A program made the translations under genes and the position numbers. The notes under the pieces are model-generated. The model ran no database searches and was not told the DNA's origin. It was given only the letters and a program-made list of their open reading frames with translations. A stretch of 64,000 nt of DNA from Paenibacillus prosopidis (GTDB lineage: Bacteria > Bacillota > Bacilli > Paenibacillales > Paenibacillaceae): assembly GCF_003337375.1 (NCBI RefSeq), contig NZ_QPJD01000006.1, positions 45,172 through 109,171 on the forward strand, in the 5' to 3' direction. This document shows positions 45,021 through 54,587 of the stretch, piece by piece. Numbering within the stretch: the stretch's first letter is position 1; every line of letters begins with the position of its first letter.

Positions 45021-46184
45021 TCAACTCGTTTGTTTTTCCCCTTTCAGTGAAGTGTTTAGGCCTTGTTCGGGTTTGATTGCCCAGGTTCCGCCAATTAAGA
45101 AAGCTCCGCTGATAAAGAAGACGGAAAACAATCCAAGCGAAGCGCCGACTACCCCGAAAAAAAGCGGCGCAAGCAGCTGAGAAACTCTGTTAATGGACAA
45201 ACGCAGCCCCAATACCTCACCAGTTCTAGATTTTGGTGATGCGTTATATGTCGTAGCCATCGAAAGCGGCTGTCCTGAGCCTAGACCAATACCCATCAGT
45301 GAAGCCCATAGCCCGATCAAGTAAAAATTATGTGTAAACGGTACGAGCACAAATGAAGCGCCAGCTAGTAAAACCGACCAAACTAATACATTGTCACGGC
45401 CAAATTGATCGGTAAGCTTAGTTAAAAACAGCCGGACAGCGACCATCATAAAGCCTTGGAGCGATAGTATCCAGCCGATAGTGGTTGCGGTCATGCCAAG
45501 GCCTTGGCCGTATAATGGAAAATAAGCGACAAAAATATCCCTTGAATATAATGCAAGCGCACTGGCTATAAGCGCTTTTCGCAGTATTGGCATCTTTAGC
45601 ATCTCTACGGATGCCATCAAACCGATGGCGCTGGCTGTCTTTTTTCTTGGCTCATGCGGAAGAAAGACTGAGAACAAGATAGAGAAGATGCTAACAACTA
45701 GGGAGAGTAGAAATACCGTTGGATAAGATATATATTCTGCCAAATAACCGCCAGTCACAGGTCCAATTACAGCAGCGATGGATACGAAAGTTGCAAACAT
45801 ACTGAAATAATGATCTCTTTTTTCCGGTGAGGCTGAATTACCCAATACATTCTGAAGTGAAATAACGATGAAAATGTGAGCGACTCCAACAATTACCTGT
45901 GATACAAACAAAGACCACATAGATGGAATTAGGCCGGGAAGCGCCATTCCCAGAGCAACGCCGACATGACCGATCATGACTGGAAGGCGGTCCCCGATCC
46001 GGTCGGCGATCTTACCGGCTCTTATCGCAATAAACAGAGGAAGGAAGGCATATGCAGCAGCCAATAGCCCGACTTCAAATGTGCTTGCGCCAAGTCCGGT
46101 AGCTTGAAGAGGAATGATAGGCCGCGTCATATTCAGTATAAATTGAAAGCAGAATACGATAATGATGACAGTACGGAGAAGCAT
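45021..46184 (-). CDS. MFS transporter
   Basis: A 387-residue major facilitator with twelve membrane segments, starting at the ATG at 46184 (MLLRTVIIIVFCFQFILNMT). The loop motif AGKIADRIGDRLPVMIGH after helix 2 and GPVTGGYLAE in helix 5 point to an efflux-type DHA1 protein. The LysR gene upstream on the same strand may regulate it. The substrate is unknown. Confidence 0.88.
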   Translation of the reverse strand: MLLRTVIIIVFCFQFILNMTRPIIPLQATGLGASTFEVGLLAAAYAFLPLFIAIRAGKIADRIGDRLPVMIGHVGVALGMALPGLIPSMWSLFVSQVIVGVAHIFIVISLQNVLGNSASPEKRDHYFSMFATFVSIAAVIGPVTGGYLAEYISYPTVFLLSLVVSIFSILFSVFLPHEPRKKTASAIGLMASVEMLKMPILRKALIASALALYSRDIFVAYFPLYGQGLGMTATTIGWILSLQGFMMVAVRLFLTKLTDQFGRDNVLVWSVLLAGASFVLVPFTHNFYLIGLWASLMGIGLGSGQPLSMATTYNASPKSRTGEVLGLRLSINRVSQLLAPLFFGVVGASLGLFSVFFISGAFLIGGTWAIKPEQGLNTSLKGEKQTS

Positions 46185-46357
46185 GTAATCACATCCGAAT
46201 ATGAATATTAAGGACAAAAGAGGAGAGTGGGTTTAGTACGGTTAGTATACATTAGTCACTGAAAGGTGGGGAAATAGAGAAGGGTGATTGCTCTCCATCA
46301 ATAAATTTTATGGCTCTGTAAACAGACATCAAAAGAAAAGACAGAACGTATATGAAA

Positions 46358-47221
46358 CTACGCCTGCCTCTGATTGATTATTAAATCGACAAATGCTTTT
46401 ACGTTGCGCTTCTCCAAAGTTTGCTCGTGATAGAACATCCAGGTATTGCGTGTAAGGGGCTCTCCTTTGTTATCCGTAATTTCAATCTTATTGATATCCT
46501 CGAGATCATCTACAAACATTGAGGGCATAATGGCGTACCCCAATCCATTTAGCACCATTTCCCGGCATGTGTCCCCGCGATCCACCTTCATCGCAGTTAA
46601 TGGAGGTTTGATGTAATTTTCTGACCACCATCTATCGATTAGTGATTTATACAAAAAGTCGGTATGATAATCGATTCTAGGTATATTAGGCAGATCTTCG
46701 AGCGTAATCCTCTCTGTTGAAATCACGATTATTTTTTCTTCATAAAGGAGATGTTTGTTACCCGGCCAACTGTAGTCTCCTCTTACAAAGCCGATATGAA
46801 CATTGTGGTTATAAACCAAATTAAAAATATCTTTGCTAAATCCGGTTTCAACTTGATAGTCGACCTGCGGATATTGTTGTTTATATTGCTTCAATAATCC
46901 GGGAAGCTTGTACTTGCCGAAAAAAATGGAAACCCCCAAACGTAAGGTTCCCGCTACTTCCTCGCTCATATTCAAAACATCATCTTTGATCGAACGAATA
47001 GTTGCGACCATCTCACGTGCACGTTGTGCCAAAAACTCGCCTTGCGGCGTAAAGGAAACCCCTTTAACTCCACGGTTCACGATTTTTACGTTAAATTCTG
47101 CTTCAATCTGCATGATCCGTTTTGTTAAAGCAGGCTGGGTCAAGAACAAAATTTGTGCGGTTTTAGTAATGTTTTTTTGATTATAGAGAACATCTAATAT
47201 TTCCCAATCCCGATGGTCCAT
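46358..47221 (-). CDS. LysR-family transcriptional regulator
   Basis: A LysR protein of 287 residues from the second of two adjacent ATGs (47221), which has the better spacing (six) from AGGAGG. The HTH NITKTAQILFLTQPALTKRI is followed by the effector domain. It is AT-rich, unlike the MFS at 37825 and its regulator. It belongs to the CysB/CynR-like group by shape. It lies upstream of the MFS gene at 45021, a likely target. The effector is unknown. Confidence 0.9.
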   Translation of the reverse strand: MDHRDWEILDVLYNQKNITKTAQILFLTQPALTKRIMQIEAEFNVKIVNRGVKGVSFTPQGEFLAQRAREMVATIRSIKDDVLNMSEEVAGTLRLGVSIFFGKYKLPGLLKQYKQQYPQVDYQVETGFSKDIFNLVYNHNVHIGFVRGDYSWPGNKHLLYEEKIIVISTERITLEDLPNIPRIDYHTDFLYKSLIDRWWSENYIKPPLTAMKVDRGDTCREMVLNGLGYAIMPSMFVDDLEDINKIEITDNKGEPLTRNTWMFYHEQTLEKRNVKAFVDLIINQRQA

Positions 47222-47689
47222 CATCGACCTCCTGTAATTCCGCTCTTTCTAGTTACAATTTCTCTCTAACAATGACCCCAATTGTACTGCTAAATCCTGA
47301 TGTGGAATAGGCTTTTCATTTGTGAACCATTTTACTACCCCTACATAAGCCGATGCAACAAACCTAACGATAACCTCTTTATTGAATCCGTGGTTTATCC
47401 TTTGGTTATATCCACCGAGAAGAAATTCAAGGAAACATCGGAGGTCACCAGAGTTCTAAAGATAATAAACAAATATCAAAGATTCGTTCACTAATTAACA
47501 AATTGCGCTCATCTAACAATTGCATGATATCTGTACCTGTTTATAATGATAGACAAAAGTTTAATAATGCATCAAGAATTATTAATGAATTGACCTTATA
47601 AGAGTGTTGCGCACTTGATTGTTAAATTGGCAACCAACCCAGAATTGGAGGTTCGCCGCAGCTTAGGGGTGAATAAACCCGAATAACAC
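47222..47689. other. Intergenic region before the MerR gene
   Basis: AT-rich; no convincing gene. A 64-codon open frame at 47300 lacks a ribosome-binding site. It holds the LysR leader on the minus strand at the left. Confidence 0.5.
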
Positions 47690-47720
47690 TTGACTTGGAG
47701 TTAACTCCAAGTGCGATAAT
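47690..47720 (+). promoter_or_regulatory. MerR-type promoter with 20-base palindrome
   Basis: A -35 TTGACT (47690-47695) and a -10 GATAAT (47715-47720) are separated by 19 bases, the stretched spacing typical of MerR-controlled promoters. Between and over them lies the perfect palindrome ACTTGGAGTTAACTCCAAGT (47693-47712). The MerR gene starts 27 bases downstream. Confidence 0.85.
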
Positions 47721-47746
47721 ATCGGATATAAGGGAGGGGAAACCGC

Positions 47747-48133
47747 ATGAGAATGACAGAAGTAAGTACAAAATTCGAAATTTCACAGGATACACTCCGC
47801 TATTATGAACGGATTGGACTGATCCCACCTGTTAACCGCAATAAAAGCGGGATCAGGGATTATACAGAAGAAGACTTGAGGTGGGTCGAATTTATTAAAT
47901 GTATGCGAAATGCCGGCCTTCCAATTGAAGTGTTGATTGAGTATGTGGGGCTGTTTCAAAAAGGTGATGAAACTCTTGAGGCGCGGAAAGAGCTCTTAAT
48001 TGAGCAGCGTACCCAGCTCCTAATAAGAATGGAAGACATGAAGAAAGTGTTTGAACGTTTGGATTACAAAATTGAAAGATATGAACAGACCATACGTAAA
48101 AAAGAGAAATCACTAACAAGATCTGAGAATTAA
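47747..48133 (+). CDS. MerR-family regulator, AdhR-like
   Basis: A 128-residue MerR protein. The winged HTH (MTEVSTKFEISQDTLRYYER, then IGLIPPVNRNKSGIRDY) is followed by a coiled coil (about 80-118) and no metal-binding Cys cluster. This is typical of AdhR/NmlR-type regulators that respond to aldehydes. Its own promoter has the 19-base spacer and palindrome, so it likely controls itself and the genes behind it. Those are the disrupted MFS gene and a zinc alcohol dehydrogenase at 50758, as in the B. subtilis adhR-adhA arrangement. Start ATG follows GGGAGGGGAAACCGC. Confidence 0.9.
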   Translation: MRMTEVSTKFEISQDTLRYYERIGLIPPVNRNKSGIRDYTEEDLRWVEFIKCMRNAGLPIEVLIEYVGLFQKGDETLEARKELLIEQRTQLLIRMEDMKKVFERLDYKIERYEQTIRKKEKSLTRSEN

Positions 48134-48392
48134 ATCTCGCGTTCCGGCAAGAAGCTTATATCGTAAGACTTGATCTGCTCCTGAACTGAATCTTTTACCC
48201 GGGGAGGGATGAAACCTGGAACGCCTTTGGACGAAGTCGTTTATTCTAATGACCGTAGGGATGCTTTTCTTATTTACCGGATTTTATCATCTCAGTCGAG
48301 AAGACTCCCTCTTCAACATAATAAGGGGGAGATGAATCGATTTCTTTTTGGTTAATAAATACGAACATATGTGCTATAATTTGGATGAGGTG

Positions 48393-49577
48393 GTGATCCC
48401 AATACTCGTCCATAAAGCCTACAAATTTCGTATCTATCCGAACAAAGAACAAGCAACACTCATGAACAAAACGATAGGTTGCACGCGTTTCGTGTTTAAT
48501 TTTTTCTTGGCCAAGCAGCTAGAAAAGGATGCCTATTGGCACATTGTCGAAGAAATGAAGCAAAGCGGTCAATTGCCTTCGAACGAATGGAAAGGCGAGT
48601 TTTTTAACAAATATGAAGCCATCAAAGGCGTCCGGGAGTTAAAGCATCATTATCCTTTTCTCAAAGAAGCGGATAGCATCGCCTTACAAAAATCGCTTGA
48701 AAATCTAAATGATTCGTATACCCGCTACTATAAGAAGCAGAATGACAAACCACGATTCAAAAGCAAAAAGAATGCTGTACAATCGTATACGACCAAACAA
48801 ACGAATGGCAATATTACGGTGTCGGGCAACCATATCAAGCTGCCGAAGCTCGGTTTGGTTCGTTTTTCAAAAAGTCGTGAGGTCGAGGGAAGAATACTAA
48901 ATGCTACGATTCGCCTCAATCCAAGCGGTAAATACTTCGTTTCACTTTTGGCAGAAACCGAAGTGCAGGCGTTGCCTAGAACCCATTCCGCATGCGGAAT
49001 TGATGTTGGGTTAAAGGATTTTGCTGTAGTTAGTGACGGAACCGTCTATCCGAATCCGAAGTGGTTCAGGCGATTAGAACATAAGCTAGCAAACGCACAG
49101 CGAATACTTGCCAGACGAACAAAAGGTTCTTCGAATTGGCATAAGCAGCGGATTCGGATTGCCCGTATTCATGAGCGTATTGCGAACTCACGGAACGATT
49201 ACTTGCATAAAATCTCTACCGAGATCGTCAAAAACCACGACATCATCGGGATCGAGGATTTAGCGATAAAAAACCTTTTGAAAAACGCAAACCTTGCCAA
49301 AGTGATTAGTGAAGGTTCATGGTCGCAATTTCGTACGTTACTTGCGTACAAAGCAAGCTGGTATGGCAAACAGGTGATTGCCGTAGCGCGCAACTTTGCC
49401 AGCAGCCAAATATGCTCCTGCTGTGGAACGAAGAACAAAGACGTGAAGAATCTCGCCTTGCGTGAATGGGAATGCCCAATCTGCGGCAGTCATCACCATC
49501 GCGATCTGAACGCAAGCATTAATCTGAGAAACGAAGCCATCAGGCTTCTAACCGTAGGGACTACGGGGATAGCCTAA
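48393..49577 (+). CDS. tnpB: TnpB, RNA-guided nuclease of the IS605 family
   Basis: About 394 residues from the GTG at 48393; the start is uncertain, since the frame is open from 48348 and an ATG stands at 48369. The first recognised block is [20 protein letters not shown]. All three RuvC acidic residues are intact: Asp204 in [12 protein letters not shown], Glu288 in GIEDLAIKN and Asp371 in HHHRDLNAS. The zinc finger CSCCGTK...CPICG is also intact. The protein should therefore be able to cut DNA guided by its own right-end RNA. The coding part is AT-rich compared with the MFS gene it interrupts. Confidence 0.93.
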   Translation: MIPILVHKAYKFRIYPNKEQATLMNKTIGCTRFVFNFFLAKQLEKDAYWHIVEEMKQSGQLPSNEWKGEFFNKYEAIKGVRELKHHYPFLKEADSIALQKSLENLNDSYTRYYKKQNDKPRFKSKKNAVQSYTTKQTNGNITVSGNHIKLPKLGLVRFSKSREVEGRILNATIRLNPSGKYFVSLLAETEVQALPRTHSACGIDVGLKDFAVVSDGTVYPNPKWFRRLEHKLANAQRILARRTKGSSNWHKQRIRIARIHERIANSRNDYLHKISTEIVKNHDIIGIEDLAIKNLLKNANLAKVISEGSWSQFRTLLAYKASWYGKQVIAVARNFASSQICSCCGTKNKDVKNLALREWECPICGSHHHRDLNASINLRNEAIRLLTVGTTGIA

Positions 49578-49658
49578 TCCACGATTTGCCCGCTAGGGTG
49601 AAGTTCTTAGGAATCCCCTTCTTCAAAAATCAATTGATTTTAAGAAGGGGTAGTTCAA
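49540..49658 (+). ncRNA. Probable omega (right-end) RNA scaffold of the TnpB element
   Basis: TnpB guides derive from the 3' end of the element. Here it includes CCGTAGGGACTACGGGG at the tnpB 3' end and the terminal hairpin at 49615-49650, ending at TCAA. The guide would be the flank from 49659 (TTGCTGCTTCCGACCCTGCC). The exact RNA ends are not visible in the sequence. Confidence 0.4.
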
Positions 49659-50757
49659 TTGCTGCTTCCGACCCTGCCGCTGTTCATCAAACAAGTGGGC
49701 GGCAATGAAGCGCAGGTCGGTCTGGCGGTGGGCGCGTTTATGCTGTCTGCCGTTATTTTTCGCCCGATCGTCGGCGGGCTGCTGGACCGATTCGGCAGGC
49801 GTCCGTTTATCGTGTGGGGGCTGCTTCTCTTCACCGTGTCTATGTATATGTATGATTGGGTTGGCGGAATTCTTGTTTTGATGGGGCTCAGAATATTGCA
49901 CTGGATGAGCTGGGCCGTTTCTACAACCGCCGTTTTCACGGCGGTTACGGATATCATACCGTCCGCCCGCCGCGGAGAAGGCATGGGATGGTTTGGTACG
50001 GCTATGACCTTGGCTATGGCGGTCGGCCCGATGTTAGCCATCTGGGTTACCCAGAACTTATCGTATCACGCTCTGTTTCTAATCGCCGCAGGGCTCTCTG
50101 CCGCAGCGATGCTCTTGACGATGGGTGCAAAAATGCCTTTCCGGCCGTAAGCGAATGCACGGAGAATCGAATTATTCGAAAAATCGGTTTTACCCGTCAC
50201 AGCATCGGTTTTTTTTCTGACTGTCGCTTATGGCGGCATTACCGCCTTTGTCCCGCTGTTCGCTGACTCGATCAAGGTCAATTCCGGCGCGTTCTTTCTG
50301 GCTTATGCCGTAACGCTTGTTCTGAGCCGTCCCATTTCGGGAAAACTTTCGGATCGGTACGGCGAGACGTTTGTTATTGTACCGGGCCTTGTGATTACGA
50401 TTTTGGCTTTGATTGCCTTAAGCTTCTCAACCGGATTGTTCGGCGTACTGGTTTCGGCGGTTCTGTACGGTATCGGCTTCGGTTCCGCGCAGCCGGCACT
50501 TCAAGCGGCGACGATACGTCTTGCCCGTCCGGACCGTAAAGGGGTTGCCAATGCTTCATTATTGACGGCTACCGATCTCGGCATCGGGCTTGGTGCGATC
50601 ATGCTGGGCGGGGTCTCCCTGTACATGGGCTATCAGGCTTTGTTCACGGTCAGTGCCGTGTCGGTCACGTTTTCCTTATTGATGTTCACTTTCTTTGTGA
50701 AACGTTTGTTGAAAGAGAATCGTCTAAGTCCAATATAGTCAGAGAAAGGAGTAAATT

Positions 50758-51801
50758 ATGCTCAAAACACATGCCCTTAGCATAGCAAGTGCCGGTTCTC
50801 CGTTTGAGCATACAACGATTGAACGTCGAGAGCTTCGAGCGCATGACGTACTCATTGCTATCAAATTCTCGGGAATTTGTCACTCCGATATTCATCAGGC
50901 TGAAGGGGACTGGGGAGGAGGGATCTTCCCAATGGTGCCCGGGCACGAAATCGCCGGTATTGTGACTGCCGTGGGCTCACACGTGTCAGTATACTCGGTC
51001 GGCGATCGAGTTGGAGTAGGATGCTTAGTCGACTCCTGCCGTATGTGCGAGTATTGCTTGTCCGGTGAAGAGCAATATTGCAAAAGGGGAGCTGTTTATA
51101 CCTACAATGCACTAGATTATGAAGGGAATCCTACTTACGGCGGTTACAGTGAGCAAATCGTTGTGGACGAGGAATACGTAGTTCGTATCCCCGATACTCT
51201 TGGACTTGACGCAGCTGCCCCGTTATTGTGTGCAGGTATCACCACGTACTCCCCGCTCAAGCATTGGAATGCTGGTTCCGGCATGAAGGTGGCCATCGTT
51301 GGGATGGGAGGGCTCGGACATCTCGGCGTCCAAATCGCTCATGCTATGGGTGCGAGCGTCACGGTGTTAAGTCAGGGCGAGAACAAGCGTGAAGAAGCTT
51401 TTCGCTTTGGTGCCGATCACTATTATGCAACTCGTAATCAGACCACATTCACCGAGCTTGCCGGCACGTTCGATTTAATTTTAAACACCGTTTCAGCTAA
51501 TCTCGACATCGATGCTTATTTATCGTTATTAGGTGTTGGCGGGTCACTTATTAACGTCGGCTTGCCTGCAGAACCAGTGGCATACCATACATTTTCCATC
51601 CTCCCAAGAAAAAGCATTTCCGGTTCAAGTATAGGCGGTATTCGAGAGACGCAGGAGATGCTGGATTTCTGTGCTGAACATGGTATCGTTCCCCAGATTG
51701 AACGGATTCGTGCAGATGAGGTGGATCAAGCTTGGGATCGGATTAAACAAGGGGACGTAAGTTACCGGTTCGTTATTGATATGGCAACATTGAAGCAATA
51801 A
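50758..51801 (+). CDS. Zinc-dependent alcohol dehydrogenase (AdhA/YahK type)
   Basis: A 347-residue medium-chain dehydrogenase of the cinnamyl-alcohol-dehydrogenase-like group. Catalytic-zinc ligands are Cys in [15 protein letters not shown] and the GHE motif (PGHEIAG). The structural-zinc cysteines are in [15 protein letters not shown]. The NAD(P) motif GMGGLGHLG is near residue 182. Such enzymes reduce aldehydes with NADPH. It lies behind the MerR gene and the ruined MFS gene, probably once one operon for aldehyde stress. AGAAAGGAG precedes the ATG; a terminator follows at 51877. Confidence 0.92.
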   Translation: MLKTHALSIASAGSPFEHTTIERRELRAHDVLIAIKFSGICHSDIHQAEGDWGGGIFPMVPGHEIAGIVTAVGSHVSVYSVGDRVGVGCLVDSCRMCEYCLSGEEQYCKRGAVYTYNALDYEGNPTYGGYSEQIVVDEEYVVRIPDTLGLDAAAPLLCAGITTYSPLKHWNAGSGMKVAIVGMGGLGHLGVQIAHAMGASVTVLSQGENKREEAFRFGADHYYATRNQTTFTELAGTFDLILNTVSANLDIDAYLSLLGVGGSLINVGLPAEPVAYHTFSILPRKSISGSSIGGIRETQEMLDFCAEHGIVPQIERIRADEVDQAWDRIKQGDVSYRFVIDMATLKQ

Positions 51802-51876
51802 TGTGAAATTAAAATTGTATCGCAACATATTCTTTGAATCTTATATTCATTCGACCCTAAATAGAGCAGCAACAAA

Positions 51877-51905
51877 TAAAGCAGACCAATTTGGTCTGCT
51901 TTATA
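51877..51905. terminator. Bidirectional terminator
   Basis: AAAGCAGACCAA and TTGGTCTGCTTT form a perfect palindromic stem with A and T flanks. It lies between the dehydrogenase gene (plus) and the binding-protein gene (minus), which converge. Confidence 0.88.
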
Positions 51906-51939
51906 TTTTATATTTAGTGTTAATATTCACCAATTGCCC

Positions 51940-52968
51940 TTACTGCACAATAGCCTCGCTACGTTCAACTTTATTTTTCTGGCTTTGGCTGCTCGCGTCA
52001 ATAATCGACTCACCTGTATCGATTCTCTCGAGAACAGGTTTTCCTTGCATGGCGTTATGGAGCAAGTCCACGATCTGATTGCCCCAATTCGCCTCGTTTT
52101 GGGTGACGGCGAGTGTAATTTGCCCGTTTGTAATCGCCTCCTCAATTGCCGGCATCATCCCGAATGTTAGAGCATACCGGTTCAGCCCCATCGCTTTCCA
52201 AGCAAGAATCGAGCTAGAGCCTGAGATGAAATCGAGGGCAACGAAGGCGTCAAAATGGGGGTGGTCGTCGATCATCTTCTCTAATTCTGCCAATGCGCGC
52301 TCATCGCTTCCTTCATGAGTCTTCACCTCCAAAATCTGAATGTTCGTTTCTTCCCGTATATAATCGAGAAATCCGTCCAAACGCTCTTGGTGGCTGCTCA
52401 TACTGGTAACGCCGGATTCGACGAGCACCATGCCGCCGTTTCGCAATAGTCCTCCGAGCGCCTGGCCCATGTGCGCCCCTGCGTGCTCATTGTCACCGCC
52501 GATATACGCCAGCCTTCTGCTCGACGGCACGTCCGACTCGAAGCAGACAACTGGAATTCCGGCTTCGATCGCTTGATCGATATAAGGGGCAAGTGCCTTG
52601 CTATCGATCGGTGAGATGGCGATTCCGTCTAGCTGGAGGCGGATCATATTTTCGAGCATCCGAATTTGCTGCTCAACGTTCGCTTCATCCGGGGCTTTAA
52701 TAATGAGTTTGCCTCCGGCCGCCGCCGCCGCGTGTTCCGCGCGTTCCGTTATGTTTTCATAAAATGGATGCGCGATCGGATAGATGATGCCGAACGTAAA
52801 CGCAGGAACATCGGATTCGATGCTTATATTATCTGCAGGAAGAGGGAGCAGGGCAGATGAGCCATTCGTACAGCCGGCCGCACCCAGCAGGACAACCAAT
52901 CCAAGGATGGCAATGGTGCAACGTGGTAAGAGCGAAAAGCGAAGAAGGAGTTTACGCAGTTTATGCAT
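51940..52968 (-). CDS. Sugar-binding protein of the RbsB type, sensor partner
   Basis: A 342-residue lipoprotein from the ATG at 52968 behind GGAGGG; the frame extends to 53028 without support. The signal has the lipobox GAAGC. The body is a type I periplasmic-binding fold: FTFGIIYPIAHPFYENITER, then IAISPIDSKALAPYIDQAIE and GDNEHAGAHMGQALGGLL. It overlaps the 3' end of the response regulator gene by eight bases, so it belongs to the kinase/regulator operon rather than to the transporter genes. It probably presents a sugar to the kinase at 54588. Confidence 0.88.
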   Translation of the reverse strand: MHKLRKLLLRFSLLPRCTIAILGLVVLLGAAGCTNGSSALLPLPADNISIESDVPAFTFGIIYPIAHPFYENITERAEHAAAAAGGKLIIKAPDEANVEQQIRMLENMIRLQLDGIAISPIDSKALAPYIDQAIEAGIPVVCFESDVPSSRRLAYIGGDNEHAGAHMGQALGGLLRNGGMVLVESGVTSMSSHQERLDGFLDYIREETNIQILEVKTHEGSDERALAELEKMIDDHPHFDAFVALDFISGSSSILAWKAMGLNRYALTFGMMPAIEEAITNGQITLAVTQNEANWGNQIVDLLHNAMQGKPVLERIDTGESIIDASSQSQKNKVERSEAIVQ

Positions 52969-54586
52969 CCTTGGTCCCTCCTTCTCCGAATGGACTGTCC
53001 TGCTGCCATCCATGCTTTCGGAACTCACGGATTGTCATGCCCGTGACGCGTTTGAAGAGATTTGAAAAGTAGTGGGGATCGTTATAGCCGACTTCGTTAG
53101 CGATTTCGTAAGATTTCGCGTTTGTAGACTGCATCAGCTCCATCGCCTTCCGGATTCGCGTCATCATGAGAAAATCAATGAATGTCTGCCCGGTTTCCTG
53201 GCTGAACACTTTGCTGAGGTGGCTGGCGCTGACATTGACATGGTCGGCGGCATCCTGGAGGGATAGCCCTTCTTTGCCGTAATTAGCTTGCATGAATGCC
53301 TTTGCCTGTGCAATGAGTTCGCCGTATTTGCCGGCGGAGTCGGCCCGCCACTTCCAGAATAGCTCCGCGAGCCGGGCTAGATATTCGCACACTTCATCCA
53401 AGGACTTGACCGACCGGATCATCCTCTTCAGCGTTTCAATCGATTCTTCTGTTGAAGCGGCAGCGCGGTACAGCTTACGAGCTTTGCGGATGACTTCAAA
53501 GGTTAAGTCATTCAGGATGTAATAGCCGAATAATGACGTGCTCCAATCGATGGCAGCGAGTCCGGCAGCGAACTGGCGGATGTACGCTTCAGCCTGGCGG
53601 GGCGAACCGATCGCGAGAAATTCTGTGAACCCGTCTCTATCCAGATACAGATCCCGCTCGAACGAATTCGACATTTCAAAAAGGGCGCTTCGGTGCTGCT
53701 CGGTGAGTCTTCGCCAATGTTTGTCTTCCTCGGCTTCCAAGAAGGAGGTGTGTACCCCTTGCAGCCTGTCTTGGATGCCCCCAATGCCAATCGAGATGCC
53801 GGACCCGGATGATGCTTCAATCTGTTTTATCGCTTCTGTTAACATCTCGCACAGTTTTTGAAGCCGGGTGCTATGATCGGACTTTAAAACCCAAACCGTC
53901 TCCGTGCGACTCCGTTTGCATGTCAAATATTCGGCATGCTCTTCGAAAAGTGCGGAAATATCCGATTCAATCCTGCTGATAAGGCTATGTTCGTCCGGAT
54001 TGCCTTCTACTCCGGATCGGATATCGGTGAGAATGACGGCATATTGACGCGCGAGCAGCGAAAGGCCGAGCGTCGAGGCTAGTTCAATAGCCTCGGCCGA
54101 AGCGATGAAGCCGCCGCACAGTTGGGCAATCAGCTGCTCGCCCGAAGCATGCTCCTTTTCGGTCAAGCTCCGGTTGAGCTGCTCGATTTTCATCTTTTGC
54201 TCGGTCTCCCTGTCAATTTTAACGGCAACTTCCCGCAGTAATCGAATGATATCCGCCGACCCGAGCGGTTTGAGGCAATAATCCTCGACGCCGATCCGCA
54301 GCGCCTGACGCGCGTATTCAAACTCATCATGCCCGCTCAGGAGGACGATCTTCGTGTTCGGTAACCGCTTTCGAACGATGGCGCTGAGCTCCAGACCGTT
54401 CATGAATGGCATCTTAATGTCGGTTATAAGGATGTCAGGCTTATGTTCCTCGATGAGCGGAAGCGCAAACTCACCGTCAGGAGCATCGCCGCAATAGTTA
54501 AACCCTTCCTTCTCCCAATCGATACAAGCGCGGATGTTCTCTCGAATGACAATCTCGTCGTCGACGAAAAAGATTTTCTTGACCAT
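52961..54586 (-). CDS. YesN-type response regulator, REC plus AraC HTH
   Basis: A 541-residue regulator starting at the ATG behind GGGAGGG. The receiver domain has FVDDE and phospho-acceptor Asp55 in ITDIKMPFMNG, and Lys in LKPLGSADI. A long middle region with a coiled coil (about 125-150) and a sensory-type stretch leads to the AraC double HTH (about 435-535; HVNVSASHLSKVFSQETGQT, then SYEIANEVGYNDPHYFSNLF). It follows the kinase gene by one base. The divergent YtfQ-type operon at 56678 is the likely target. Confidence 0.93.
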   Translation of the reverse strand: MVKKIFFVDDEIVIRENIRACIDWEKEGFNYCGDAPDGEFALPLIEEHKPDILITDIKMPFMNGLELSAIVRKRLPNTKIVLLSGHDEFEYARQALRIGVEDYCLKPLGSADIIRLLREVAVKIDRETEQKMKIEQLNRSLTEKEHASGEQLIAQLCGGFIASAEAIELASTLGLSLLARQYAVILTDIRSGVEGNPDEHSLISRIESDISALFEEHAEYLTCKRSRTETVWVLKSDHSTRLQKLCEMLTEAIKQIEASSGSGISIGIGGIQDRLQGVHTSFLEAEEDKHWRRLTEQHRSALFEMSNSFERDLYLDRDGFTEFLAIGSPRQAEAYIRQFAAGLAAIDWSTSLFGYYILNDLTFEVIRKARKLYRAAASTEESIETLKRMIRSVKSLDEVCEYLARLAELFWKWRADSAGKYGELIAQAKAFMQANYGKEGLSLQDAADHVNVSASHLSKVFSQETGQTFIDFLMMTRIRKAMELMQSTNAKSYEIANEVGYNDPHYFSNLFKRVTGMTIREFRKHGWQQDSPFGEGGTKDA

Positions 54587-54587
54587 A

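Larger units (their letters stand above)
48288..49658 (+). mobile_element. IS200/IS605-type (IS1341-like) element, tnpB only
   Basis: The ends are defined by the split MFS gene. The left end follows TTTTAT (48282-48287) and the right end is TCAA (49655-49658), the same right cleavage tetramer as in IS608. Subterminal hairpins are present at both ends: CTCCCTCTT/AAGGGGGAG at 48305-48331 and CCCCTTCTT/AAGAAGGGG at 49615-49650. No target duplication and no tnpA are present, so it would need a TnpA in trans to move. Confidence 0.88.
48216..50738 (+). pseudogene. MFS transporter gene, split by the TnpB element and frameshifted
   Basis: The N-terminal codons (ERLWTKSFILMTVGMLFLFT, then GFY) end at 48287. 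The frame resumes in register at 49659 with LLLPTLPLFIKQVGGNEAQV. Removing 48288-49658 restores a normal MFS helix 1. The gene has further damage: a frame change near 50140 and another at an eight-T run (50209-50216). The C-terminal half (FLTVAYGGITAFVPLFADSI to the TAG at 50736) is then open. The start codon is also doubtful: the ATG at 48209 is out of frame, and only a CTG at 48216 fits GGGGAGGG. Confidence 0.9.

Noticed and set aside
47300..47494. 64-codon open frame before the MerR gene
   Set aside because: No ribosome-binding site, no recognisable protein features, AT-rich intergenic composition.
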